DNA from: Tetragonia tetragonoides
Lineage: Eukaryota > Streptophyta > Magnoliopsida > Caryophyllales > Aizoaceae
DNA length: 64,000 bases
NCBI GenBank assembly: GCA_038025085.1
Contig: CM076144.1
Span: 21,831,501 to 21,895,500, forward strand
Reading direction: 5' to 3'
A model generated the notes under the pieces. It worked only from the letters and a program-made list of their open reading frames with translations. It had not been told where the DNA came from and made no database searches. The position numbers were made by a program, and so were the translations under genes. Positions 10,758 through 25,056 of the stretch are shown here, piece after piece (position 1 is the first letter of the stretch; every line of letters starts with the position of its first letter).

Positions 10758-12773
10758 TGTAACACCCCGAAATTTTCGACCAATTTTTTTTAATATAAAT
10801 ACATTGCAGCGGAAAATAAACGGAAATCCCAAGGTGCTAAGCCGTATTTAATAATTAAATGCAAGGCCCAACCAAAACTAATATAAATAATACAAACATT
10901 AATAACGTAATAATTAATTTCCAACTTAAACTAAACAAAGTCCAACTTAAAACATAATTAGTAATAACAATAATAGCTCCCAAATTATAAACCAACTAAA
11001 ACAACTTAAATAATGTTCGAGACAATATCTATCAATTCTTCAATCTAGCGTCCTCACTCCAACGCTTATTAATCAAACTCACCTGTAAAATATATAAGAA
11101 GAGAAACAATGGGGAAACAAAGAAGAAAATCAGCAAAAGCTGGTAACTCTACTCTACCCCGTAAAATTCATTTGCAAACCCTTACCTGGATTTTCCAAAA
11201 TATTTTGTTTAAATTAATTTCATACGCACATAGCACCAAAACCAAGCACACGGACACCAATCATATATATAGTTATTATTCATTAAGCCATCCGTTTAGA
11301 GGGAAGAACGACAAGACAAAATCCACCAATGCAGTAGGGATTTCAACCTTTCCATACCATAAATATATCCACCAACTGATCACCAAAAGTCTAAGTGTGC
11401 ACACCCCCTTATAAAACCTCCATGGCATAAAAGGAAGACAATAGAGTACCACTAATACGTTTGTACTCGGTCCAATTTGGACAACCAATATAACCAAACT
11501 CATGGGATCAATGCCCTAAGAGTCAAAATAGTATAGAGCTTGAGTAAACCGCAGTCCTGCAAGATATACAAGTAACCACCATATCTATGTCAAACCTTTA
11601 GGGGATCCTACCTAAAGGTCTCTTAACCCTCAACATAATTTTAACAATCGTGATCATACCAACAACAATAATTCATATCAGTTATATCACAACAGTTCAA
11701 TAATAATCCAATTCCAATATACTCATATTCCTCAAGAACCAATCACAAGGTTCTATCCATTACTCACCATATAAAATCCAATATCAATATCAATTTATCG
11801 ATAATAAGCCAATATTCCAATACTCAACCAATCCATGTTTCCCATAAAATTACTTCACATAATTAATCCATTATACATAATCTTTCCATATAATTAATCC
11901 ACCATAAATAATAAATCCACGACCAATCAAATCAAATTTAATACAGCCCATCGAAGCATAGTCAAATATACCACTTAGCACGTACTCAAACTTTTCATGG
12001 GGTAGCTGAGTAAAATTGTAGATATAGAATTACCTTGATTACTATGCTCCAAACCAAACAAAACTCAAATTCAAAATCTGAAATCAGCACGCGCAATCTA
12101 AAACAAATACTCGAACAGACCATCAAACGAAGTCCATATCATCTAACATTTGGCGTACAGGCTGATGACATACTAAGTTTCAATTACACAGAAGGGTTTG
12201 TAAAACTCATGGGTAGGTTTTGAGTTATCATAGAACAAAGTAGGCGGATTTGAATCTCGCATCATCACTGCGCTACCTCAAGAGAAAAATAATTTGGGGT
12301 ATCAAACAATCTCTAAAACTTATGAAACTTTTCAGTCTAGTTCTATACATCTTGTTATAAAACATATCCAAAAATAAAGTTCACGCCATAAGTATAACAG
12401 GAGAAACGGATTTTTCAATCTGACAGTGTGTGCTGGACAGTTTTTAGGGCTTTTGTGAGCATTGTGAGAGAGAAAAACGTGAGTGAGCATTATGGACTCA
12501 CTAGGGAACGAATGGAGAAGAAAAGAATCAGATTTAATGGTGTCAAGGGCTATTTATAAAGGTCTAGAATCATTGACCAAGTTAGAATCCTAATCCGACT
12601 CAAACACAACTCAATTAAGGAAATTATCTCAAGGGAATTATGTTTTCCTTTTCCAACACAAAATAATAAGGAAATAAATATTAATAATATTTTTTTCTCC
12701 AAAAATCCATATTTCAAATCAAATAATCACATTATTGCATATTATAACTATTATAAAAATGCGGGGTATTACA
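10758..12773 (-). mobile_element. solo LTR inserted in chromovirus gag
   Basis: The ends are TGTAACACCCCG (10758) and CGGGGTATTACA (12773). Flanks GCTGA (10753-10757) and GTTGA (12774-12778) look like a 5-bp target duplication with one mismatch. The gag reading continues across it (NRPNNMKV on one side, ATYYLKGE on the other). A TATAAATAG box on the minus strand near 12559 argues for minus orientation. No coding region is inside. It is 2.0 kb, a related but different family from the host element's LTR. Confidence 0.75.
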
Positions 12774-13028
12774 GTTGACCTTCATATTATTGGGCCGATT
12801 AGTCGCCCTAAACAGTTTCTCGAACTCGGTAATCCATTTTTCCAACTTAGTTGGCTCAGAGCCACCCTCAAACGTCGGAGGCTTGACTGCATCGAAGTCC
12901 TTAAAGTTGCGTGTTTCAAGGTTTTGCGCATTGTGCTCTTGCTCTTGGCGCTCCAGTTGACGCGTAATGTGCTCGACCACATTTGGTGAGACCTACTTCT
13001 AATCTCGCGAGTTGGTCGTTGGTTGCCA
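12774..13028 (-). pseudogene. chromovirus gag, N-terminal part
   Basis: ATG at 13028 begins MATNDQLARLEVGLT. An extra base near 12990 then shifts the frame, after which ITRQLERQEQEHNAQNL and FDAVKPPTFEGGSEPTKLEKW are readable up to the solo-LTR boundary. The PPTFEGG...W block is typical of the start of plant chromovirus gag. The piece connects to 10757 downward. Confidence 0.75.
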
Positions 13029-13361
13029 TTATAAAATCTGAGACATAAAAGAGCAATGGTTGATCACCATGTCAGCAAAGTTGACACATTTGACCCAAAT
13101 CGAGGTCTAATTAAGAGATATAGGTTGTAATTGAAACCTATCTCTTAACATCTAGCAAATACCATATAAGTTTCAATATTGACCTTACATTGTAGGTGTA
13201 AGCAACATACTTGCTTTGAATAGTTCTCAGTTCTCATGCATAATAGTTCAATACCCGATATTAGATTAAAAAAAGCGTTCTAAGAGCAGTTACACAGGGT
13301 CATCACAATAGCTAAGAGTTTAATATAACTCAAATAAAACTAGTAAAGCAAACAATTAGTT

Positions 13362-14160
13362 CTATTTGACACTCGCACGGTTTTGCTTAGAGGCAGGGGG
13401 CTTGTCATGATCATCCTTCCTCATAGGCTTCACCTCTTTGCAAGGCGTGTATACATAAGCGTAACCACCAAACTTCTGAGGCATGAAACGCCTTCTAAAA
13501 TCATCCGCGTACTTGCATTTCTTTGTCCAGCAAAACTCACTCATGTCCTTCTGAGCAGGCACTAGCACAGGATTCACCTTCCACTCGCAATCAGTTAGAC
13601 ACAACTCATGTGCAACACCTTTAAAGCATAGAGCCCATCGCACACCTTCGCCGTATTTCGTCTCATGTAGATGACCACTCTTAGAGACCATATTGTCGTA
13701 CTTCTCCTTGAGTCTCATCCACGGATGGATGTTCGGCACACCAGCTAGCAACAGTTCCACCCATAAGCCTTCATATAGACTCGTTCGATTCTCGTACTCA
13801 TAACGCTGGATAGTCGTATAAGCGTGTCGTATGTAGGTACGAATATCCTCTAGCTCAACATCAGTGGTAAAGAATGGCTCCACAGGAGGAAACTAATTTG
13901 CAGCAGCAGTAGGTGCAGTGTTGTTGTCGCTTTTGACACCAACATCTTCCAAATCCGGCATATCATCATGCTTGTCAGGTGGGGTATACTCAGGTTTGGA
14001 GTCATAAGGTTCCTCATCGTCATCATGATCAACACGAGCGGTAGGTGTGGCGTGTGCATCAGGGTTAGGTGCGGCACGACGGCACGTGCGCCCTCGTCGT
14101 GCGTGGCTTCGTCATGTGCGGCTTGGTGACGCATGTTCTCTATGTTTCCCATCGATAACA
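13362..14160 (-). pseudogene. extra ORF between 5' LTR and gag of the Tekay-like element, unrecognised
   Basis: A candidate start at 14160 (MGNIENMRHQAAHDEATHDE) leads by a frame change into an acidic, Pro-rich stretch (DHDDDEEPYDSKPEYTPPDK). A stop codon precedes FPPVEPFFTTDVE, after which 173 residues run open to 13362. That block is not low complexity: it holds EDIRTYIRHAYTTIQRYEYE, LYEGLWVELLLAGVPNIHPW, HELCLTDCEWKV, CWTKKCKYADDF and a basic Lys-rich C-terminus. The two Cys pairs could bind metal or be chance. I do not recognise the family. Its place, 330 bases before the gag start and on the same strand, suggests an accessory protein of the retroelement or a captured host exon. Two lesions suggest it no longer works. 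Confidence 0.5.
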
Positions 14161-14296
14161 AGCAAAGTGATTTCCAATAATTACTATCTTCTAGGACTAC
14201 TACGCTCAACGGCTTTACTTATTTTTTTAATTTCCTCAAAATGACTCTAATCTTTATTAATTCATTAATTAATCCTGAGGAACCTTTTAAACCTAG

Positions 14297-14309
14297 GGCT
14301 CTGAAACCA
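14297..14309 (-). promoter_or_regulatory. primer binding site, initiator Met tRNA type
   Basis: On the minus strand TGGTTTCAGAGCC starts two bases after the LTR end (GTTACA). It differs by one base from the common plant initiator-Met primer site TGGTATCAGAGCC. Confidence 0.8.
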
Positions 14310-14311
14310 TT

Positions 14312-16986
<2,675 letters not shown>

Positions 16987-18955
16987 CATCTGCCCCAACA
17001 ACAGCTGCTCTAACCTGCTCAATAGTAAGATGGCGGGTATAAAGCATGGAATCAGGAAGATCCAAAGGAATCTTCGGCCCGAGTAGGTTGAGGAAAGTCT
17101 GCCTACTCACTCTCTCCCCCAAGAACCACTCAAAACCAAAAGGACCCTCAATAAGGACCCCCATACGGTCATAGGCCTAAGATCCTAGAATCCGATCCAA
17201 AGCCTGAGAAAGATAATCGGCACAGGGAAACCAAACGACTTACATATGTAAAAAGTAAGTATAACAAGAATAGAAAGGTAACAAGAACATAAGAAAGAGC
17301 AAATTACTCACATCCTGGGGAGGTCAAGGTATAAATCGCCTCCCTCAAGTCATGTAAAGAAGAGAATGGGTAAGACGCTCGTCCCTTCCAAGTCTGCATG
17401 ACAGGAATGGAAGCCTCGTCTGACTCGACACTAGGAGCCAACTCTGGAAAGTGCTCATAAAACCAAAATCTAAAACATGCCTAAAACATGGGTTAGACAC
17501 ATTTATCCATACCATATACCAAAAGAAAAGCATAAGAAGGGTAAAAAAAAAAATTACCTCCATAACCTTTCAGTAACCGGCTAATGAGACGTGAGGAGCA
17601 TCTTCTTCCCCACTAAGGCGGTTAGACTGCCTCAAACATCTCAGAAGACAAGAGTACGCCGGTAGCCCCCAGTTGTATTTTGTGACTCTATCCAAATCTC
17701 GCAAGCACGAGAAGTAGTGAGTATGATACCTACTAGCTTTGTCTGCAAAAATGGTACAAGCTAGCAAATAAGCCAAGAAAAGATGAGCATGCTGCTCCGT
17801 CGACAGCTTCTTCAACAGCTTCTTGTTAGTCAAAAGTTTGGCCATCTCATCAGTCCGACCAAAGGCGTGACCATCCCACTTGGCCCCAAAAAGGCCAAAC
17901 ATCTCCACCATGGCATTCCTGTCTACCTCTCCATAATTGAGAAGGATACCGGTGCATGGGAGTCCAGAAATGAGACTGAACTCGAAGGGGGTGATCATGG
18001 GCTCACCCATAGGAAAATGAAAGGTACTGGTAGTATCCCAATACCGCTCTGCTAGATCTCTGATGAATATGCGGTCAGAATGCTCAGCTGTGGTGACAGA
18101 AGTCAGTAGACCCCCGAAGCCGAAACGCTCTATGATAGCGTTGACCTCGGGAGTCAAGAAGCGATAGACCTTTTCGATTCCCGAAAAGCTCCCATAACCC
18201 CTCATGGAAAGGTCTATATCCTACAAAGAGCATAATAATGCAAAATGTTTAGCTAGGTGATCCTAGTAACAACTACCAGTCTCCGGTTTAGCACTATTTT
18301 TTACAATGCGTAAAACTTAGCATAATTAAGCTAAACCAAAATAATAAGGATAAATTTCACAATGTTAATAAAAAACAAATTTCACTCAAGTTTATTTTCC
18401 ATGGACAAGAAATAAATTTCACACAAGTTTATTTTTCCAGACAGAAAATAAATTTCACACAAGTTTGTTTTCCACGGAAAAGAAATAAATTTCACACAAG
18501 TTTACTTTCCACTAACAAGGCAAAGAATAAATTTCATTCAGATTATTTCTTGACATGCAGAGGAGCAAATAAGTTCCATACGAATTTATATACTACAAGA
18601 AAAACAATTTCATACAAATTGGTTTTCCATATGAGTACACTACAGTTCTCAACCTAATAAATTCTATGTTCACCTACACATGATTTTCTAGTGCATAAAA
18701 TGAAAGATTAGAAAACATACCCGACACTTGGTGCCGACAGTGATAAGGTGCTGCTTCTTGAAAAGAATATCGTGGGGCTCCCACAAACCAGTAGGGTGAA
18801 AATCTCTACGAGTATAATCATCGGAGACTCCCCGACCCTCACCCATCCGGTGTCGGGGTATATCGGAGGTAAAAACCCGAGTGAATACATTCAGGGGCTC
18901 AGTAACTACAATCTCCAAAACCTCTTTTCCTACCTCTTCTACCTTTGGGAGCCAT
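16987..18955 (-). pseudogene. plant mobile domain (PMD) gene, 5' exons (continues at 6424)
   Basis: Apparent exons on the minus strand are 18955-18721 (ATG; MAPKGRRGRKRGF, then a frame change into FTSDIPRHRMGEGRGVSDDY), 18220 to about 17550 (DIDLSMRGYGSFSGIEKVY, ERYWDTTSTFHFPMGEP, FSLISGLPCTG), 17469-17312 (FWFYEHFPELAP) and 17238-16987 (WFPCADYLSQALDRI, then ERVSRQTFLNLLG). Most exon boundaries have GT and AG ends; the 17550 donor is not resolved. The order YWD..F.FP.GE..IT..E...I.GLP, then W.YE.FP, then ERV.RQF matches the plant mobile domain, a family of retroelement- and transposon-derived proteins with a few silencing-related host relatives. Lesions are a frameshift in exon 1, a TGA after SLAGY and a TAG after ALDRILGS. 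The exon reads through the chromovirus insertion site into 6424 in the same frame. Confidence 0.75.
18350..18560. repeat. imperfect tandem repeat in PMD intron 1
   Basis: About five copies of a roughly 45-base AT-rich unit built round AAATAAATTTCACACAAGTT. They lie in the first intron (18720-18221) of the PMD gene. No coding or regulatory role is evident. Confidence 0.75.
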
Positions 18956-19229
18956 GGATGAACAAGAGAGCTGGGAAAAATGAAGCTTTCTCTCTCTAAA
19001 ACTGGGTGAAACCCAAAACTCACAAATTCACACAAATATGAGTTTTGATACTCAAAATCTCAAGAACAACAAAGGAAATTAAGTTTTCACACAAATTTGA
19101 GCAAGAATACCTCAAGAATTGAAGACTAGGGGATTTGATGCAAGTGGGAAGCTAGAGAGGAAAAAATGGAGGAAAGAGATAGAGACAGAGGCACAAATGG
19201 GAAGATGAAAACCCATTCGGCCTCCTCTC

Positions 19230-19405
19230 GTCCTTTTATGGACCTGGCAGCAAAACCCTAGCGAGCGGCCAAACCGCTCGTGCAAGCTACGTGACCGCTA
19301 GCCAAGCGGCTCAACCGCTTGATGGAGCGGCGTGATCGCTCAAGCTAGCAACATAGCTGCTCGTGTAAGCGGCGCAACCTCTTGCATAAGAGGTTTGACC
19401 GCTTG
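19230..19405 (-). promoter_or_regulatory. putative PMD promoter: TATA-like box and AGCGG/CCGCT dyads
   Basis: On the minus strand CCATAAAAGG (about 19232-19241) is followed upstream, at 19259-19405, by at least six dyads. Examples are AGCGGCCAAACCGCTCG, AGCGGCTCAACCGCTTG, AGCGGCGTGATCGCT and a GTTTGACCGCTTGCG half. The arrangement matches that at 4870-5115. The PMD ATG is about 280 bases further on. Confidence 0.5.
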
Positions 19406-19564
19406 CGTGGCACTTCTTTGCCCCGTCATTTCTCACTTGTTATTTTATTCTTGGGCTACCAATTGAAATTGGTGGGCCCCACAGACATCCATACCGTTAT
19501 TTTATCATCTACTCTTACATTATATTACACATTATATATTACATTATATTTTATTATTTTTGAT

Positions 19565-19678
19565 GAATTACATTTATTGTGTGACCTAGAGTACATGGTC
19601 TTGTTTCGACTGAGTTTCGAACGAATATTGTGTGACCTACAGCACAGGGTCTCCGTTTAGATTGAAAGTCAAACGAAC
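19565..19678 (+). repeat. tandem repeat array, left part (split by copia insertion)
   Basis: Two copies of a roughly 55-base unit with TTGTGTGACCTA.AG.ACA.GGTCT and CGAACGAATATTG. The array continues after the copia element at 26412 with CGAACGAGTATTGTGTAACC, showing the copia insertion cut it. Confidence 0.75.
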
Positions 19679-20054
19679 ACATTCACCTTCACCTCAATTC
19701 ACCTCCTGCCTCTCTATTTATTTCGTGACTCCTGATCAGTTAGGGTTACACGTGATAATTAGTTTTCACGTAACCCTAACTGTGTGTCATTAGACTAACG
19801 AGAGAATGGAGGTTGTGAACGGGATCGCTGTACTAGCATACTGACGTGTGGATTCGAGCATGTGTGTGGATACCAGTTGAGGCACGACATCTGACGTGTT
19901 AGTCCATACCAAACCACTGTTCATCCAACAAGCAAACAAAGGAGAGATGTAGGATTTCGATTTGATATTTAATTACAGTACTCACATGTTTTCCTGGGTT
20001 AATCGAATTTCTATTATGCATGTATGATCATGTTAGTAGTTAGAAATTCTTTCA
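19679..20054 (+). repeat. 5' LTR of copia element, 5'-truncated
   Basis: From about 19703 it matches 26058-26411 of the 3' LTR closely, ending TTAGTAGTTAGAAATTCTTTCA. About 230 bases of the 5' end, including the TGTTGGA start, are missing. Confidence 0.85.
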
Positions 20055-20055
20055 G

Positions 20056-20067
20056 TGGTATTAGAGC
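20056..20067 (+). promoter_or_regulatory. copia primer binding site
   Basis: TGGTATTAGAGC one base after the LTR end is a one-base variant of the initiator-Met site TGGTATCAGAGC. Confidence 0.8.
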
Positions 20068-20450
20068 TGCTTGTGTTTTGCTGTCTTTGAATATATGATA
20101 TATGGTAGATATATGAGTAAGTTCGAAATCATGATATGTATATAATAGATGTTTATGTGTGATTCATTTTCTGTTTTTCTAATATTTTGATCTGAGCATG
20201 TTAGTATTTATCAATCTATGAAAGCATGTCTGTATGAATAGTTCATATGTTAAGATTCGTATATTACTAATAGCATGTTGTTTGAATACAAGTCGTTGTA
20301 ATTCTGTATGCTACTGTTTGACGAATTCACATAGGCAAATTAGGGAAAAACCTTAAAATATGTTAATACGATTAGCCTAGGGTTCACGATTAATGAGATT
20401 AATTGTGGCAGTTTTCCCACTAAACGGAATTGAGAATTTAGCGAGACCGC

Positions 20451-20503
20451 CGCAAGGGGCGCTGCCTCTTGGACCCCGCGAGGGGCGCTGCCCCTTGACC
20501 CCT
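20451..20503 (+). repeat. two GC-rich hairpin repeats in the copia leader
   Basis: Two near-copies lie head to tail in AT-rich surroundings. Each can fold: CAAGGGGC...GCCTCTTG in the first, AGGGGC-GCT-GCCCCT in the second. They lie between the primer site and gag, where RNA packaging and dimerisation signals of retroelements usually sit. That role is inference. Confidence 0.7.
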
Positions 20504-21426
20504 GCATGGATCCGGTTGTTTGTGCGAACGATGTTTTAATTTTTATGCCATTGCAAATCTTTGGTGTTTGATATATGACATCTTAGTTCATATGATGTTG
20601 AATGGTATGGTATGGTGAATAGTGTGTCCCATAATTTTACTTTGGTTTTGCGTGTCGTTTATTTGAATGTAATTATTAAATACAAACCTGCGTGTCGTTA
20701 CTTTGGATGTAATACTAAGTTTATTGCTAGTGTAGTAGTGTAACTTTTATGATATAGTTGATTGTAAGATCAAGTTCATGAAGGTCAAAGGATATCATGG
20801 AGATGACCATCCACCTGCTGTATGGAAGAAGCAAAGTGTGGAGATTAGATCATCATAGCTTAGGGGGCCATGCTATATCACATGTGTTGTTATTTATGCT
20901 TCCGCTTATTTACTGTTGATTATATTTATTGTTACGTTTGCATGAAACTCAACTCCATATAATCAATCACATCCCTTAGTAATATTAAGTTAACTTGATA
21001 CCTTTCCAATCTAATACACCTATTAAGACTTGGTTCATTAAAATGTGTCTGCCAAGGTAGAGCATTCTTAATTACTCAAGTCTGTTAGGATGAGTAACAG
21101 TTACCCATATGTATAAAATTGTTAACTTAATAAGGCTATCAAAACAGTTTTGGGCCTTAAGGCATGGAGTTGGGAGCCGGGACATATGATGTCATCCCAA
21201 AAACCAGGAGTTGTATAGGATACAATTAGTAAAGGGTTACTTACCTAAATAGCTAAGTGTAAAGTGATAAGCCAAAGCTTACTTGATACTTAGGAAATAT
21301 GGATCTTGACTCCACTATATTTTATAGGTATATTTGTCACATTAATATAGTGGATTTATTTTGTTAAATTGTTAACGAAATATTTATGAAATAAGACACT
21401 AAAATCTTTGTACATTTGTTGTAGAT

Positions 21427-22351
21427 AATGTCAAACCCTACACCATCCCACTCATTTTCACTGTGATCCGCCCTTGAGAAGGACAAACTGAATTTGACCA
21501 ATTTCTTGGACTGGTATCAAAACTTGAGAATTGTTCTCAAACAAGAGAAAAAGGAATATGTCCTTGAGAAACCAGTCCCCAAGAAGGCTCCTGCTACCTC
21601 CTCATGCTGAGAGGAATGCTTATCAGAAGCTCAAAGATGATCTAATTGATGTCAGTTGTCTCATGCTGGCAACCATTAATTCTGAGCTCCAGAAGCGAAA
21701 TGAAAAAATGGAGGCTTATGAGATGATTGAGAGCCTAAAAAATCTGTTTCAGGAGCAAGCACGAACTGAGAGGTTTAATACTGTGTGTGACTTGGTTAAG
21801 TGCAAGATGGGGAAAGGAAGTTCGGTTAGTCATCATGTAATCAAGATGATTGGTTATGTTGAGAACTTGGAAAAACTGGGCTCCCCAAGGGTCAAGAGTT
21901 GGCTACTGATATCATCTTAGCGTCATTGACTAATGATTATGATACTTTTTTTATGAACTACAATATGCATAATCTTAACAAGTCATTGACTGAGCTGCAT
22001 GGGATGCTTAAAACTGCTGAGCAAAACATCAAGAAGGACCCAGCTCCCAATATTGTAATGGTTATAAAGGGGATCGAGTTTAAGAAACATGGTCAAATTA
22101 AGGGCAAGGGAAAAGCTAAAATGAAGGGTCCGATTGTGAATCAACCCAAAGGAAAAGCTAAGTTCAAACCCTCGTCTGGTCCTAATGATGAAACCAAGTG
22201 CTTCTACTGCAATGAGCTTGGGCATTGGAAGAGGAACTGCAAGAAATATTTGGAGGATCTGAAGAAGAATAAGGGAAGTGTTCCTTCAATCTCAGGTAAA
22301 TGTTATGTTATAGAAGTAAATGTATTTACTTCTTCAAATTCTACTTCTTAG
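21427..22351 (+). pseudogene. copia gag with CCHC zinc knuckle
   Basis: The start is MSNPTPSHSFSL, broken at once by a stop. LNLTNFLDWYQNLRIVL (the usual N-terminal gag motif) and KDDLIDVSCLMLATI follow after a frame change. Two more frames carry YDTFFMNYNMHNLNKSLTEL and the zinc knuckle CFYCNELGHWKRNCKKY near 22200-22250. This is the structural capsid/nucleocapsid part. Confidence 0.85.
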
Positions 22352-24286
22352 GTATTAGATACCGGATGTGGTGCTCACATTTGTGAAAATGTGTAGGGAC
22401 TAAAGAGAAGTAGTACTTTGGCAAAAGTTGAAGTGGACCTGCGCGTTGTAAATGGAGCAAGAGGAGGTTACCACTACTTCATTACCTTTACTAATGACTT
22501 CAACAGGTATGGTTATGTGTACTTGATGAGGCATAAATCTGAATCCTTTGAAAAGTTCAGGGAGTTTCAGTGTGAAGTACAAAATCAACTTGGAAAAAAG
22601 AATAAAGCCCTTAGATCAGATCGAGGGGGTGAGTATCTAAGCCAAGAGTTTGATAGTCATTTGAAAGATTGTGGAATTGTTTCACAACTCACCCCTCCAT
22701 GCACACCACAATGGAATTGTGTATCGAAGAGGAGAAATTGAACTTTTTTAGACATGGTTCGATCTATGATTAGCCTTACTAGTCTTCCAATATCTTTTTC
22801 GGGATATGCTCTTGAGACAGCAGTGTTCACACTTAACAGGAGTCCATCAGAATCAGTAGAAAAGACATCGTATGAGAAATGGACGGGAAACGTTCCCAGC
22901 TTGACTTTTCTAAAGATTTGGGGTTGTGAAGCTTATGTAAAACGTTTACTTTCTGATAATCTTGGACCTAAATTTGATAAATGCTTCTTTGTAGGATATC
23001 CTAAAGAAACTAATGGATATTACTTTTACCATCCCACCGACAACAAAGTGTTTGTGGCTCGACACAGTATCTTCTTAGAAAGAGAGTTTCTTTCTAAAGG
23101 AACCAGTGGGAGTAATGCACAACTCGAAAAGGTTCGAGAGCCACAGGAGAGTACTCCAATTTCTGAGGAGACTTAAAGTAGTTTATAAGATGTTGTAGTA
23201 CCTACACATGTGGCACCATCCCCTCGTAGGTCTAAAACAGTGCACCGAGAACCAATTAGATATGGTTTCTGGGTGACTGAACATCATCCTCTATTAGTCA
23301 TATATTATTAATAGAGGATGATGACCCTACAACCTACACGGAAGCAATGATGGGCCCAGATTCTGATAAATGGCTTCAAGCCATGAAATCTGAAATGGAT
23401 TCCATGTATGAAAACAAAGTATGGACTTTGGTTGACCTACCCAATGGCATAAAAACCATTGAGTGTAAATGGGTTTTGAAGAAGAAAATTGACATGCATG
23501 GGAATGTGTATATATTCAAGGCACGATTGGTGGCAAAAGGTTATAATCAAATTCATGGGATAAATTATGATGAAACCTTTTCGCCCATTGCAATGCTTTA
23601 ATCCATTAGGATACTCCTTGCCATTGCTGCATATTATGACTATGAGATATGGAAAATGGATGTGAAGACAACTTTCCTTAATGGAAACCTAGAAGAGGAT
23701 GTGTACATGACACAACCCGAGGGCTTCACATCACCAGGAGGAAAGGTATGCAAGCTTCAGCGATCTATTTATGGAATGAAGCAGGCATCCAGGAGTTGGA
23801 ATCTTCGCTTCAATGAGGCAATCAAAGAGTTTGAATTTCCTTAGGTACGAAGAGGAACCTTGTGTTTACAAGAAGGTTAGTGGGAGCGCTGTGGTATTGT
23901 TGGTCTTATATGTGGACGACAGATTACTGATTGGAAATGATATTCCTACACTTCAGTCAGTCAAGGCCTTTTTGGAAAAGTGTTTCTCAATGAAAGACAT
24001 AGGAGACGCAACCTATATCTTGGGGATTAGGATCTATAGAGATAGATCAAAAAGGCTCTTGGGCTTAAGCCAGAGTACCTATATAGATAAGGTGTTGAAA
24101 AGGTTCAACATGAAAGATTCCAAGAAAGGTAATCTTCCCATGTCACATGGCATAACTCTTAGCAAGACTCAGTGTCCTTCGACACAAGATGAGCGAGATC
24201 GCATGAGTAGAATTCCTTATGCTTATGCTACACGTTCTATCATGTATGCCATGATGTGTAACATCCTGACGTTGCTTGTGCTTTGA
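22352..24286 (+). pseudogene. copia protease remnant, integrase and reverse transcriptase
   Basis: A protease remnant (LDTGCGAHIC) at 22352-22385 runs within about 50 bases into integrase, so most of protease and the integrase zinc domain are deleted. Integrase reads FTNDFNRYGYVYLM, SDRGGEYLSQEFD and TPQWNCVSKRRN; the usual catalytic Glu context NGVSERRN reads NCVSKRRN, so the Glu is replaced by Lys. RT reads ARLVAKGYNQIHGINYDETF, KMDVKTTFLNGNLEED, and LLVLYVDDRLLIGND with an intact YVDD. Stops occur at 22739, 23174, 23599 and 23842. Confidence 0.88.
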
Positions 24287-24595
24287 GCATAACGAGTAGA
24301 TACCAATCTAATCCAGGTGAAAGTCATTGGGTCGCAAGCAAGAGCATCCTCAAGTACATAAGAAGGACTAAGGATGTATTTCTTGTCTATGGTGGTGAAG
24401 AGGAACTCACTGTAAGTGGTTACACTGATGCAAGCTTCCAAACGGATAAGGATGATTCCCGATCGCAGTCAGGATTTGTATTCATTCTGAATGGAGGAAC
24501 AGTTTGTTGGAAGAGCTCCAAACAAGATACAATTGTTGATTCTACAACAGAAGCTGAGTATATTGCTGCTTCTCAAACAGTAAAAGAAGCAGTGT

Positions 24596-24629
<34 letters not shown>

Positions 24630-25056
24630 CCCAGTAAGTATCCCGCCTAGGGCGGGGTCTTGGGAGGTCCAGATGTACGCAGTCTTACCCCTAACTAGTC
24701 GCCTAGAAGAGAGACTGTTTCCAAAAGACCCAGTAAAAGAAGCAGTGTGCATTCGAAAATTCATCATTGAACTTGGGGTAATAGCTAATAGTTCGAATCC
24801 AATAGACCTTTATTGTGACAGTAACGGGGACATTGCACAGGCGAAGGAGCCTAGGGATCATCAGAAAACTAGGCATATACTCATACGTTACCATTTGATA
24901 CGAAGCTTTGTACAAATGAGAGATGTCAAGGTGTGTAGAGTATCATCGAAGATGAACATTGCTGATCCACTGACTAAGCCTCTACCACAGGATAAGCATG
25001 AGCGTCATACAATTACACAAGGACTTAGATTCATGAATGATTGGTCTCTGTCCTAG
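24283..25056 (+). pseudogene. copia RNase H with in-frame SINE insertion
   Basis: An RNase H domain that removes the RNA strand during reverse transcription. SGYTDASFQTDKDDSRSQSG, TEAEYIAAS and LYCDSNGDIAQAKEPRDHQKT are readable, with the acidic residues in YTDASF, TEAEY and CDSN. A SINE (24596-24730) plus its 18-bp target duplication adds 153 bases, exactly 51 codons without a stop, between EAV and CIRKFI. The frame then runs to FMNDWSLS and a stop. Confidence 0.85.
24596..24730 (-). mobile_element. SINE-like insertion with (GTT)n tail
   Basis: Flanked by a perfect 18-bp direct repeat CAGTAAAAGAAGCAGTGT at 24578-24595 and 24731-24748. Read on the minus strand it starts GGTCTTTTGGAAACAGTCTC, holds GGGGTAAGACTGCGTACATC and ends in a run of GTT repeats. 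This matches my memory of a widespread plant SINE 3' module. No upstream tRNA-like A and B boxes remain, so it looks 5'-truncated. Confidence 0.75.
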
